A stretch of DNA of 64,000 nt. It comes from Calliphora vicina. Its lineage: Eukaryota; Arthropoda; Insecta; Diptera; Calliphoridae. The DNA lies in NCBI RefSeq assembly GCF_958450345.1, contig NC_088781.1, positions 125,376,431 to 125,440,430 on the forward strand, read 5' to 3'. Position 1 is the first letter of the stretch; every line of letters begins with the position of its first letter. The notes beneath the pieces were generated by a model. That model saw only the letters and a program-made list of their open reading frames with translations. It made no database searches and was not told the origin of the DNA. This document shows, piece after piece, positions 11,301 to 21,779 of the stretch. The position numbers were made by a program, and so were the translations under genes.

Positions 11301-12824
11301 GCCACGTGTGCGATCCTCTCGTATAGCTTCCAGTTTCATGCCCTTCTGCAGGCATTTATCAAATCTACAGGCTGGGCACTTTTTGCGCGTTGTAATGCTA
11401 ACCGCACATGGTCCTCCCCGTACGCAGACATAATTCTTACGATTTTGGACGGTACGCTTAAAGAAACCTTTGCAGGACTCGCATGAAAAGATGCCATAAT
11501 GAAAACCAGATATTTTATCGCCACAAATGGGACAGGGTGAATTGATTAGCTGTTGCCTTGAAATGCCAGCTGCTGGGGAGGCTGGTAAGCCGGAGTCGGT
11601 AGTCATGTTAAAGGACGATGAGGAGGATGTGGCATCCATAGATAAGTTTTGCACCTCACTCGATCCACTATCTAATTTAACTGATTGAGCCGTTTGCGTA
11701 GAACCCATCATGGGTCTATACAGTAATGCGGAATGTTGTAAGCTATTGGCCGTGGCTCCATTAAAACTACCATACACTCCATGAGGCGCTGGATGTCTGC
11801 CCTGTATGGGTGAGTGAGTGGGACTGAATTCCGAGGAGTAAGAATAGCAAGAACTATGAGAGGCATCACTGTTGTTGCGCGACAGCGAAGGAGTATAGGG
11901 AGCATGCCTTGATGTCAGGGGCGATTGGGAGGGTGAGCTGTGGGTGTAAACGGAATGTATGGCAGAATCTGGACTGGGATTGGCAGGTAAATGAGGCAAA
12001 GCTGTGGTAGACTTCTGGCGGGCCATCAAAGGAGAATTCACCAAAGCCGAATGATCCGGTGGTTCATATTTCAAATTGATGGGATCACTTTGTGTGGGAG
12101 CCAACTTCAGTTTGGGATGATATAAATTACCAGCAGAGGCTGCATGATGTATATCTAACATTAGTTGTTCGGTATCCGTTTTAATTAGAGGACCTCCCAT
12201 GCCCGTTGAGGAGGGAGTTGTGGTGGTAGCTTCACTTTTTATAACAGCCACTGCATTTGAGGGTTCCTGCATGCCACCACCACCACCACCATTGCTCATG
12301 GTAGTATCCGTATCCATTAACTCAGCTTCGCGGGTATCTTCATTCTCAGACAATTCGCCCTCCCAAGACATGGGCCGCGGTCCATTATGATGATTGTGAA
12401 CGGAACTAGAAGAACTGGCCACTCGTCGGGTAACTTTCAAATTTTCTATATGTGTCAGTTCCGTCTCTGAGTCCGAGTCCTCCGCTTTGGTCACCGGTAT
12501 TCGTATACCATGACCCGATGTTATTACACTTCCCCCTCTTATACCACTAGAACCATTATAAAATCCCACCGATACAATATTGCCATTCGTTGAAGACGAC
12601 GAATTACCACCATCATCCACTTCACATTTGATATTTGTCACGGATACATTATTCCTGGTAGTGGTGGTTGTACAAGTTGTGGTGGTTATACCACCAACAC
12701 CTGCTGTATTGCTCATATTTATGGGTAATTGAAATGTTGTGCCTCCCGTTGTTGAAGTGGTAACCACTGCACCTCCTCCTCCTCCCATTCCTCCGGTTAT
12801 ATTTTCTGTTTTAATGGTAGACAT
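5291..12824 (-). CDS. Hr39: Nuclear receptor Hr39 (NR5B), complete, five coding exons
   Basis: Orphan nuclear receptor of the FTZ-F1/SF-1 (NR5) family. Such receptors act in the nucleus as transcription factors on FTZ-F1-type response elements. The spliced reading frame is 898 residues plus stop, somewhat longer than the roughly 810 residues I recall for the Drosophila protein, because the N-terminus has extra T, S, G and Q runs. Residues 1-430 are low-complexity with blocks conserved with Drosophila (PMSWEGELSE, NPSPDSAIHSVYTHSSPSQS). The C4 zinc-finger domain is 431-497 with cysteines 431, 434, 448, 451, 467, 473, 483 and 486 and P-box CESCKG. The FTZ-F1 box follows (about 497-522). The ligand-binding domain is about 635-898, and the AF-2 helix LLMELL is 889-894. 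Introns are 10619-9985, 9834-9774 (61 bp), 9670-9216 and 9060-5375, all GT-AG. The start at 12824 matches the MSSIKAE-like start of the fly family. No break is seen. Confidence 0.97.
5520..8240. repeat. TTCGAA satellite, array B (inside last Hr39 intron)
   Basis: The same repeat family as 2.06-3.9 kb and in the same orientation, with TTCGAATTTTCGAACAT copies near 5806, 6230, 6490, 6880, 7297 and 7815. The left part (5.5-6.6 kb) is the most degenerate; copies at 6.7-7.6 kb are closest to array A. It makes up most of Hr39 intron 4. Confidence 0.9.
8241..8860. mobile_element. INE-1/mini-me-like non-autonomous element in Hr39 intron 4
   Basis: It begins with AAGTAAGTGAGC, then TTCGGCTGTGCCGAA and TATATACCCTTCACC, the head found on several other repeats in this window (30.28, 47.37 and, inverted, 52.0 kb). 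Towards the far end are AACAGACAGACGGACA and text like ATGGCTATATCGACTCCG, shared with the element at 32.5-33.0 kb. INE-1/DINE-1 and mini-me repeats of Diptera have this mix of a conserved core and a GTCY-type microsatellite. The family assignment is from memory of those repeats. Confidence 0.55.
8861..9060. other. Start of Hr39 intron 4, unique sequence
   Basis: Short unique AT-rich stretch between exon 4 and the INE-1-like element. No further feature. Confidence 0.5.
9061..9215 (-). CDS. Hr39: Hr39 coding exon 4 (LBD helices 9-11)
   Basis: 155 nt completing codon 820 (D) and coding residues 821-871, with TSELQEPVKVRECQEKALQS near the start and RIPDLQRTCQ at the end. The acceptor is AATGTAG and the donor GTGAGT at 9060-9055. 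If the following intron were retained, translation would add ten codons (VSHYDLKLSL) and stop. That would give a receptor without the AF-2 helix; this is only a possibility. Confidence 0.95.
9671..9773 (-). CDS. Hr39: Hr39 coding exon 3 (LBD)
   Basis: 103 nt coding residues 786-819 plus one base of codon 820. The translation is PCIERMLNLTDHLRRLRVDR and then YEFVAMKVIVLLQS. The acceptor ends TTTCATTAG, and the donor is GTAAGT at 9670-9665. The phase-1 exit is matched exactly by the two-base start of the next exon, which supports the junction. Confidence 0.95.
9835..9984 (-). CDS. Hr39: Hr39 coding exon 2 (LBD)
   Basis: 150 nt coding residues 736-785, beginning [20 protein letters not shown]. 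It enters and leaves in phase 0. The acceptor is a pyrimidine-rich tract ending TTTCAAG, and the donor is GTTAGT. The exon holds the LBD signature region (helices 3-5) and is nearly identical to my recollection of Drosophila Hr39. The intron after it is only 61 bp, a common size for flies. Confidence 0.95.
9985..10619 (-). other. Hr39 intron 1
   Basis: 635 bp with the donor GTAAGT and an acceptor preceded by a pyrimidine tract. It contains degenerate internal repeats of CTTGAAATT/TCTTGAAAACTGTCC type at about 10.08-10.43 kb. No ORF or RNA gene is seen. Confidence 0.8.
10620..12824 (-). CDS. Hr39: Hr39 coding exon 1: N-terminus, DNA-binding domain, FTZ-F1 box, start of LBD
   Basis: This exon codes for residues 1-735 in 2205 nt and ends in phase 0 at KNIS, followed by the donor GTAAGT (minus strand, 10619-10614). 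Reading past the donor gives a nonsense tail, so the long open frame down to 10554 is an intron read-through. The exon has much higher complexity and GC than its surroundings. It carries glutamine runs at residues 532-536 and 546-550. SUMO-consensus motifs (hydrophobic-K-x-E/D) occur at 4-7, 65-68, 195-198, 214-217, 251-254 and 583-586. Start of the ligand-binding domain: the block PQLLQEIMDVEHLWQYTDAE (638-657) is a family signature. Confidence 0.97.
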
Positions 12825-12936
12825 ATTTTGTTTTTGTTTGCTAATGAAGTTTGATGATAATTTTTTTTTTTTATTTTTGTAGAAAAAGTCTTCGTTTTTT
12901 TATGCTCCTTTTTTTAGTCTCTTGTAGTCTTTTAAA

Positions 12937-12957
12937 AGAGGGCGATCCACGCCCTCT
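12937..12957 (-). promoter_or_regulatory. GC-rich hairpin in the Hr39 leader
   Basis: AGAGGGCG and CGCCCTCT are perfect 8-bp arms with a 5-nt loop, in a leader that is otherwise almost only A, C and T-rich. It lies about 113-133 nt before the start codon and between the upstream ORF and the main ORF. A role in translation is inference. Confidence 0.4.
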
Positions 12958-13026
12958 GGATTATGTAGTTTGTTTTTTTTTGTAGTTCTTGGTTTTGTTT
13001 CCTTTGTGGGGAAATCTAAAGTCTTT

Positions 13027-13095
13027 TTAGTTGTAATTGTTGTTGTGCAAAAATTTCTTATAAAAATTGGATAGATGTCGTTGATGTAGTATCAT
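13027..13095 (-). CDS. Upstream ORF of 22 codons in the Hr39 leader
   Basis: An ATG 13 nt after the predicted splice junction opens a 22-codon frame (MILHQRHLSNFYKK...) closed by TAA at 13029-13027, well before the Hr39 ATG at 12824. It is the only upstream ATG I see in the leader. The peptide has no recognisable motif. If the leader model is right, it could lower or condition translation of the receptor. Confidence 0.35.
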   Translation of the reverse strand: MILHQRHLSNFYKKFLHNNNYN

Positions 13096-13243
13096 GTTGT
13101 GGAAATTGCTGAAAGGAGACAAGGAGTAGAAGGAATAGATTAGTATTTAGTTTAATAAAATTATAAAAATTAATGTTAAGTGTTTACATTGGTTAGAAGC
13201 TTGACTAGTTTTTGGTTTTATTCAGCACCCCTGATTCATTATA

Positions 13244-14377
13244 TTGGGTGTATAACTTTAAAATGCTGGATTAACAATAGATGGAGTATTTTTTAAACGT
13301 GGTTTTTGTTTTTAATAACTTATATGTCATTTTGAAGGGAACATATCTTTTATTTATTCTCACTTAGTTATTGAAATTGTAGTGTACACAACAACGATTT
13401 TCTTGCTTCGAAAATGTCGAATTTTGTGCCAACAAAGCGTCATATGCGGGAAGTTTTGCTTTACTTCTTCAATTTGAAAAAAACTGCCGCTGAAGCACAC
13501 CTATTGCTCGCCGATGCTTATGGTGAAAGTGTACCATCGGTGTACCAATATACGAGAGATGTTTTGTTCGGTTCAGAAGTGGTAATTTTGACACAGAAGA
13601 CAAATATCGCCCAGGACAGTTAAAAAAGTTTGAAGAACAAGAATTGGAGGCATTACTCCATAAAGATTGTTGTCAAACTCAACAAGAGCTTGCAAATTCA
13701 TTGGGAGCTACTCAATCAGTATTTTCAAAACATTTGCAAGCAGCAGGATTCATCCAAAGGCAGGGAAATTGGGTACCATACAAATTGAAGCTGAATAATG
13801 TTGCTTTTGCACCGAAACATTACTTGAGATGAAAAATGGATCCGTTACGATAACCCGAGGCGTAAGAGATCGTATGTGAAGTCCGGCCAAACAGCCGAAC
13901 CCATACCAAAGCCAAATATCCATGGATCTAAGGTAATGCTCTATATTTGATGGGAGCAAAAGGGTCCTATCTATTATGAGCTGCTGAAATCTGGCCATAC
14001 CACCACAGGGAATCCGTACCAAACGCAACTGATTCGTTTGAAGAGAGCATTGACCGAAAAATGCCCAAAATATACGGCAAGACATCAATATATTCCATCG
14101 TGACATCGCTAGGTCTCATGCTAGAATACCTGCTATAAACTATTAAGAATGAAGTGGTTGGGAAGTTTTGTCTCACCCGCTTTACAGTCCAGAATTTGGC
14201 TCGTCTGACTACAAAGTCTGTTTCGATAGATGCAGAAAGACACTCTAGGATATACTTCACTTTGGAACAGAGTATCCTAAAATGGTTTGATTCGTTCTTG
14301 GCCCCAAAAGATGAGCAGTAGTTCTTTTGGCAGAAATAAAAGCTAAAAATTAGAATAAATCCCGCATATTTAACCCA
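13244..14377 (+). pseudogene. Degraded Mos1-like mariner transposon copy
   Basis: The transposase starts at 13414 (MSNFVPTKRHMREVLLYFFN) and is recognisably mariner, mauritiana (Mos1-like) subfamily. It then runs through KKTAAEAHLLL, a deletion/frameshift region near 13550-13620, QTQQELANSLGATQ (about 13677-13718), and DEKWI after a stop near 13830. The second acidic motif survives as HRDIARSH near 14097-14120 and the third as YSPEFGSSDY near 14176-14210, each in different frames. There are several stops and frameshifts and no usable ORF. Terminal repeats may be TTGGGTGTATAACTTTAAAA at 13244 and a decayed inverse ending CCCA at 14377, each next to TA, the expected target dinucleotide. Length is about 1.13 kb against about 1.3 kb for intact elements. 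Confidence 0.85.
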
Positions 14378-15640
14378 TAATAATTATAATTCATTATAAA
14401 TCAATTATAATTTATTATAACACAGTTATAATTTAATTATAAGACTATTATAATTGGTTATAACAATTTCATAATTGATTATAATAGTGTTATAATAATT
14501 ATAATTTATCATTACACCATTCTAATTTATTATAACACTATTATAATTAATTATAACTACATTATAATTGATTATAACACAGTTCTAATTTATTATAAAA
14601 ATTATAAATTATCAGAACTATATTATAATTGTTTAAAACACTGTCATAATTGATCATAACGATGCTATAACACTATTATAATACAATTATAATTCATCAA
14701 AAAACACTTATAAATTATTATACCACAGTTATAATCCATTATAACAATTATAATTCTTTAGAACATTATTATAATTGATTATAACATTGTAATAGTTCAT
14801 TTCAATATTAATATAATTCATTATAATTTATTGTAATAATTATAATTCCTCTCAGCAATATTATAATTAATTATATCAATGTTATACTTAATTATAATAC
14901 CATTATAATTCATTATAATTTAATATAATTCATTATAACACTATAATAAATGATTATAACACCATTATAATTCAATATAATACTATTATAATTCATTATA
15001 TTAAAGGTTAAATTCATTATAATAAATACAATTAATTATAATACTATTAAAATTGATTATTACATTATTTTAATTTATTATAACACTGTTATAATTTATT
15101 TAAATACCATTATAATTTATTATAACACTATTGTAATTCATTGTAATAGTTATAATTCATTATAACACAATTATAATTTATTATAACACTATTATAATTC
15201 ATTATAACACTAATATAATTGATTACAACAACATTAAAATTGATTATAACACTCCTGTAATTTATTATAACGCTATTATAATTAATTTTAATAATTATAA
15301 TCCTTTGTAACACTGTTATAAATTATTATAACAGTATTTTAATTAATTATACTAACATTATAATTATTTATAACACTATTTTAATTTATTATAACACTAT
15401 TATAATAAATTATAATACTATTTACATTCATTATAACAATGTTATGATTGATAATAACGATGTTATAATATAGTTATAAATCACTGTTATTATTATAATT
15501 CATTACAGCACAATTATAATTGATTATAACACTATTATAATTTATAATTATAACACTATTATAATTTATATAATACTATTATTATTGATTATAACAATAT
15601 TATAATTCATTATGATACCATTATAATTCATTATGTTTTG
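14378..15640. repeat. Degenerate 21-bp TTATAATT satellite, array 1
   Basis: Degenerate tandem units of TTATAATT.ATTATAA plus a short CAC-containing linker. They start immediately at the 3' end of the mariner copy. It is the same family as 17.4-19.95 kb but much more diverged, with many 1-2 bp length changes. Any minus-strand open frame in it (for example 15128-15313) is a product of the 21-bp period. Confidence 0.9.
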
Positions 15641-17400
15641 TAATTTAAAATTATAAAATTTCTAAAACAATTCTTTAATTTTAACAAATATAATTTTTCC
15701 AAGTATTTTCAATTTTTAAAACCTCACAGTTTTCAGTTACTTTCACCCTTATGTTTGGGTCATACGTAGATGCCTTTCGGCCCATATTTCTCTAATTAGT
15801 TCTTCAAATATAAATGATTGATAGTTGTTCAAACAAACAAACTAATACCCGTATTTATTTAGGAAATATGTTCGATCCTATTTATAGGGCATTATGGAAA
15901 TAATAACAAAAAAGTCACATGTTCGTAGGCGTTCTTTAATATTCAAACTTGTCATGTTTAACTCTTCATTTCTGGTAATTTTTCTTAAGAAAACTTTAAT
16001 TAGTTAGGTTTTTCTCACACAAAATATATTTAAATAAATTCTAGCAGCATCATTAACATGTCATTTTCATTAGTTTTGAATGAAAATGACACATTATTGC
16101 GGAAAATGTCTTCACTATAGGGATACCAGGAAAAATATACGCACATGTAGAGAATGATTTTTGTTTTTGACAGCTGACAGTTCTTTGTTGTGTTTGTTAT
16201 AAATGATTATTTTTTTTTTCATATTCTTGCTTATTCAATCACATATCTAAATATTGTAACCATTCAATTACTTTGTTACCCGTACTAATGGTTTGTGAGA
16301 GCGGATAAGTACAATTGAATACTAAGGTACTTTTTAAGTACTATTTTAACATATTTAATTTCGAGACCTTGAAAGTCCCTCTAAGGCAGTGATGTTCAAA
16401 AATAAAAATGAAGATATTTGGTGAGAGAGCTACCCAGCAAACATAATGGCAAACACTTAAAATAACAACAAAATGAAGAAAGTTTAAATTTAGAATTTTT
16501 GTCAAATAAAACCAATTTATTAAATGAATATAATTTAAATTTTAAGGAAATGAAAGAATATACATTATACGGCCGAAATACTCTCAAATATTTTATTTAT
16601 TTTTAACTTTGTTTTTTTTGTGTTCAATTGTAATTGAAACGCGTGTGTTTGCTATGCTTCATCCAAAAACCAACCAACAACAATGCTTATTGAATTTCTG
16701 AAAAAATGAGACATTTATTACGCTCTTTAAAAGAGCGTAACAAATGTGTTTAAATTTTTTAATTATTATTTTCTTGATACATAATTACACAATTATTTAT
16801 ATAGTAGTTCCAATAGTACTTTTTTTTATCCCCTTTCTCTTTAACCCTCAACATTCCTGTTAATTAAACAGAACCCTAAATTTATTTAAATTTCTTTTTA
16901 TAAACAAAAATTATAAATGCGTATGTAAATTTTATACAATGACCTTTAAATGACGAATTAAGGGGGGAAAAAAATAGACAAGACAAGAACATACAAATTA
17001 TTCGTAAAAAAAATTAGCATAATTTGTTTTATTTTGTTCATGACAAAAGAAAGTTGAAAGACACCTACAAAACACGTGTTGAAAATATGTTCAAAGGGTT
17101 GTTTGTTGTATAATTGAAAAATTCATTCAAAAGTTTTTTTTTTGTTTGGTGTGTCGAAAAACTATTTGACTTTTCTATTAGCTGGTAGTATTTTGTTACA
17201 AAATTGCTGTTTTTTTTTGTAGAAATTTAATTTGTTTGAAGTCTTTTGTTTCTGGTTGTTATGCCCAATTTAGTAGATGGTTCTTTAATAGTAGACATTA
17301 GCGGCAAAAACAAAACAAAAAAGAAATACTTTAATAACATCATATTTTTGTATCAGGGTGTGCCAGAAATTTTTATTTTTTCCCAAATGATTAAGGGATT
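15641..17400. other. Unique AT-rich spacer with one strong hairpin
   Basis: No gene recognised. It contains a near-perfect 37-bp palindrome at 16711-16747 (separate entry) and a TGACAGCTGACAG motif near 16170. It separates the two arrays of the 21-bp satellite. Confidence 0.5.
16711..16747. repeat. 37-bp near-perfect palindrome
   Basis: Arms of 18 bp (ACATTTATTACGCTCTTT at 16711-16728 and its inverse at 16730-16747) with one mismatch and a one-base centre. It could be a tiny foldback element relic or a bidirectional terminator-like hairpin; function unknown. Confidence 0.7.
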
Positions 17401-19945
17401 ATGAAATAAATTCATTGTAACATTATTTTAATTCATTATAACACTATTATAACAGAATTATAACGAAATATAACCATGTTATAATAAATTTTAACACTTT
17501 TATAATTCATTATAACACTGTTACAATTTATTATAACGCTGTTACAATTTATTATAACGCTGTTATAATTTATTATAACTCTGTTGTAATTTATTATAAC
17601 ACGGTTATACTTCGTTATAATACAGTCATAATTCATTATAACACTGTTATAATTTATTATAACACAGTTCTAATATATCATAACACTGTTCTAATATATC
17701 ATAACACTGTTCTAATTTATCATAACGCTGTTATAATTTATTATAACGCTGTTATAATTTATTATAACACTGTTATAATTTATTATAACGCTGTTATAAT
17801 TTATTATAACACATTTATAATTTATTATAACACAGTTATAATTTATTATAACACTGTTATAATTTATTATAACGCTGTTATAATTTATTATAAAACTGTT
17901 ATAATTTATTATAAAGCTGTTATAATTTATTATAACACTGTTATAATTTATTATAACACTGTTATAATTTATTATAACACTGTTATAATTTATTATAACG
18001 CTGTTATAATTTATTATAACACTGTTATAATTTATTATAACACTGTTATAATTTATTATAACACTGTTATAATTTATTATAACACTGTTATAATTTATTA
18101 TAACGCTGTTATAATTTATTATAACGCTGTTATAATTTATTATAACGCTGTTATAATTTATTATAACACAGTTATAATTTATTATAACGCTGTTATAATT
18201 TATTATAACGCTGTTATAATTTATTATAATTTATTATAACACTGTTATAATTTATTATAACACTGTTATAATTTATTATAACACTGTTATAATTTATTAT
18301 AACACTGTTATAATTTATTATAATACTGTTATAATTTATTATAACACTGTTATAATTTATTATAACACTGTTATAATTTATTATAACACTGTTATAATTT
18401 ATTATAACGCTGTTATAATTTATTATAACGCTGTTATAATTTATCATAACACTGTTACAATTTATTATAACGCTGTTATAATTTATTATAACTCTGTTGT
18501 AATTTATTATAACACGGTTATACTTCGTTATAATACAGTCATAATTCATTATAACACTGTTATAATTCATTATAAACCTTTTATAATTCATTATAACACT
18601 GTTCTAATATATCATAACACTGTTCTAATTTATCATAACGCTGTTATAATTCGTTATAACACTGGTATAATTTTTTATAACACGTTTATAATTTATTATA
18701 ACACTGTTAAAATTTATTATAACACTTTTATAATTTATTATAATACTGTTATAATTTATTATAACATTGTTATAATTTATTATAACACTGTTATAATTTA
18801 TTATAACACTTATAATTCATTATAAACCTGTTATAACACTATTATAATTTATTATAACACTGTTATAATTTATTATAACACTGTTATAATTTATTATAAC
18901 ACTGTTATAATTTATTATAACGCTGTTATAATTTATCATAATGCTGTTACAATTTATTATAACGCTGTTATAATTTATTATAACGCTGTTATAATTTATC
19001 ATAACGCTGTTATAATTTATTATAACGCTGTTATAATTTATTATAACGCTGTTATAATTTATTATAACGCTGTTATAATTTATTATAATGCTGTTATAAT
19101 TTATTATAACGCTGTTATAATTCATTATAAACCTGTTATAATTCATTATAACACTGTTATAATTCATTATAAACCTGTTATAATTCATTATAACAATGTT
19201 CTAATATATCATAACACTGTTCTAATTTATTATAACGCTGTTATAATTTATTATAACACTGTTATAATTTATTATAACACTGTTATAATTTATTATAACA
19301 CTGTTATAATTTATTATAACACTGTTATAATTTATTATAAACCTGTTACAATTTATTATAACACTGTTATAATTTATTATAAAACTGTTACATTTTATAA
19401 TAACGGTGTTATAATTTATTATAACACATTTATAATTTATTATGACACTGTTATTCATTATAGAATTGTTATAATTTATTATACCACTTTTATAATTAAT
19501 TATAAAACTGTTATAATTCATTATGACTCTGTTATAATTCATTATAACATGGTTATAATACATTATAACACCGCTATAATTTATTATAATACTTATAATA
19601 TATTATAACACTGTTATTATTTATTATAACACTGTTAGAATTTATTATAACACTTTTACAATTTATTATAACGCTGTCATTATTTATTATAACTCTGTTA
19701 TAGTTGATTATAACACTGTTATAATTCGTTATAAAACTGTTATAATTCATTAAAACACTGTGATAATTTATTATAACACTGTTATTAATTATAGCACTGT
19801 TGTAATTTTTTATAAAACTGTTATAATTCATTATAACAATGTTGTAATTCATTATAACACTGATATAATTCATTATAACACTTATAATATATTATAACAC
19901 TGTCATAATTTTTATAACACAGTTACAATTTATTATGTATAATAT
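17401..19945. repeat. 21-bp TTATAATTTATTATAA satellite, array 2
   Basis: About 120 tandem units of 21 bp. The core TTATAATTTATTATAA (7-bp inverted arms, 2-bp centre) alternates with CACTG or CGCTG. The middle (17.7-18.5 and 18.8-19.4 kb) is highly homogeneous and the edges are degenerate. A block near 17430-17720 recurs near 18400-18640, with the same unusual variants (ACACGGTTATACTTCGTTATAA), which indicates duplication of a longer segment. Because 21 is a multiple of three, the minus strand shows long spurious frames repeating NYNSVII. Confidence 0.95.
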
Positions 19946-20944
19946 TACGCGATTTTTCTTAAATCTATTATTTATTATTTTTGAGGCTCCCCCTAACTGT
20001 CATTATTATACAAGTATGTATGTAGATATGTATGTATTTGTGACTAGTATGCATGTAAATATTTCGTACGAGTATACGAAATTCGGTTAAGGTTATTGTA
20101 CCTTTAATTTATTTGTATTTTAATTCATTATTATGCTGTTTTTTCCAACTGTTCTTTCTTTCTTTTTTTTATTTTTATTATTTATTTATAATTTTATTTT
20201 CGTATACAAATTTTTATACATATACAATTTTTCTTTTATTTTTTGTGTTGGTTGGCTGATTTTTTTTTCAATTTTTTCACGTTAGGTCGTTGACATTTTT
20301 TTTTTCTTTCGTTTAGACAATTTATTGGATTTTTTTTTTGTTTGTTTGGCGTGTTGGGACTTTGTTGGGTACTATTAAAAATATACTTAAGGGAGGTAGG
20401 TACTTGCAAACATAATTGAACATACATAGGTACTATAATAGTGATAGGTACAGAGTACTTGGGTATCTTGCCAATGGTACCTTGGCATCATCTCTGTTTT
20501 GGAATAATGTTTGTTGTTTTTATTTCCAAAGGAAATATGTATGTAAGCCAATTTTCTTAGAATTAAATTGAATTTTTTTCAATTTCTTTAAAAATAAATT
20601 TAACAAAAGTCTTTTAGGAATTGTAGGAATAATTTGAAATTGTTATAGATTTATTTAACAAGAATTAGCATTAAAGCCCCAAAAATTCAAGCAAATGTAA
20701 TTATGTTTTAAAATGTAATTATGTTTTAAACTTGAAAAATATTTGAAAAAAATTAAATATTTTTCAAACAAAAAACAAATGGTTTAAATTTATGTTTCCT
20801 TTTTACTGGAGAATGCTATTGAAATAAAGTGTAATTCAATTGCTTGACTACAATTCAAGGCTTGAATTACACTTGCTATCAACTTGAATTCCAGCAAAAA
20901 TACTTATTGGGGAATATTTGATTGTTTTAAAAAATAACTTTTTT
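19946..20944. other. Unique AT-rich spacer
   Basis: No gene recognised. GGTAC-containing motifs cluster at 20396-20485. An inverted repeat (GTGTAATTCAA and TTGAATTACAC) lies at about 20829-20873. Confidence 0.5.
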
Positions 20945-21660
20945 CTTTGTGCCAACAAAGCGTCATATGCAGGAAGTTGGGCGCTACTCAAGCAGCAATT
21001 TCAAGAGACCTTAAAAGACAATTTTGCATGTCCGAAATGATGCTTCAACACTCTAAAAGAAAATAATTTTTGCACCGAATCATTACTTGCGATGAAAAAT
21101 GGATCAATTACGATAACCCGAAGCGTAATAGATCGTATGTGAAGCCTGTCCAAACAGCCGAATCGATATCAAAGCCAAATATCCATGGCGCTAATATTCT
21201 GTATGTTGTGGGGTCTATTATGAGCCGCTGAAATCTGGCCAGAACTCCAGGGGTAACCCGTACCGAACGTAACTGATTCGTTTGAAGCGAGCATTGACCG
21301 ATAAACGCTCAGAATATGCGGCCAGACATGAAATATTCCATCATGACAACTCTCGGCCACATGTTGCAATATCTATTAAAACTATTTAGAATGAAGTTGT
21401 TGGGAAGTTTTGCCTCATCCGCTTTATAGTGCAGACCGCGCCAGTCTGACTTTTATTTGTTTCGATCAATGCAGAACGCTCTCTCTGTGATACGCTTCAC
21501 TTTGGAACAGAGTATCCGATATTGGCTTTAAAAGATGAGCAGATGAGTTCTTGGCCTTAAAAGATGAGCAGATATTTTGGTTTGGAATCCATATGTTGGC
21601 AGAAAGATGGGAAAATGTCATAGCTAACAATGACCAATACTTTGAATAAATTTATATTTT
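20945..21660 (+). pseudogene. Second mariner relic (Mos1-like), internally deleted
   Basis: It opens with VPTKRHMQEVG (nucleotides nearly identical to the copy at 13.4 kb) and jumps by internal deletion to the Q/T-rich helix-turn-helix part. CDEKWINYDNPKR follows at about 21088-21126 (first catalytic D kept), then HHDNSRPHVA at about 21341-21370 (second D kept). The third motif is damaged (YSADRASLTF in place of YSPDxxxSDY). The C-terminal DQYFE and stop fall at 21632-21649. A duplicated patch GAGCAGATGAGTTCTTGGCC lies near 21535-21560. No clear terminal repeats are seen. Confidence 0.85.
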
Positions 21661-21779
21661 CATGTTTCAAAATGTTTCAAATACTATTGGAAATGCTAAT
21701 TCGATCTGTACAAAACTTACAAGATCATTAGAGAAGAAGTTAAACTGTTTAAATTTTTCAATTTTTCAAAATTAAAATT

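Larger units (their letters stand above)
12825..13108 (-). promoter_or_regulatory. Hr39: Probable 5' leader of the Hr39 start-codon exon, with splice acceptor at its 5' edge
   Basis: On the minus strand the sequence TTGTCTCCTTTCAG ends at 13109 and gives a strong acceptor. The 284 nt between it and the ATG are A/C-rich with CAACAACAA, as fly leaders usually are. At least one non-coding exon would then lie further right, inside or beyond this window; I could not identify it. The leader holds one upstream ORF and one hairpin (separate entries). The alternative is an unspliced leader extending further right. Confidence 0.6.

Noticed and set aside
10677..12390. Several 60-95-codon frames overlapping Hr39 exon 1 on both strands
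   Set aside because: Shadow frames of the conserved receptor exon with no domain of their own.
15128..19873. Minus-strand open frames repeating NYNSVII (61-125 codons)
   Set aside because: They follow from the 21-bp period of the satellite, which is a multiple of three and lacks stops in one frame; no other coding signal.
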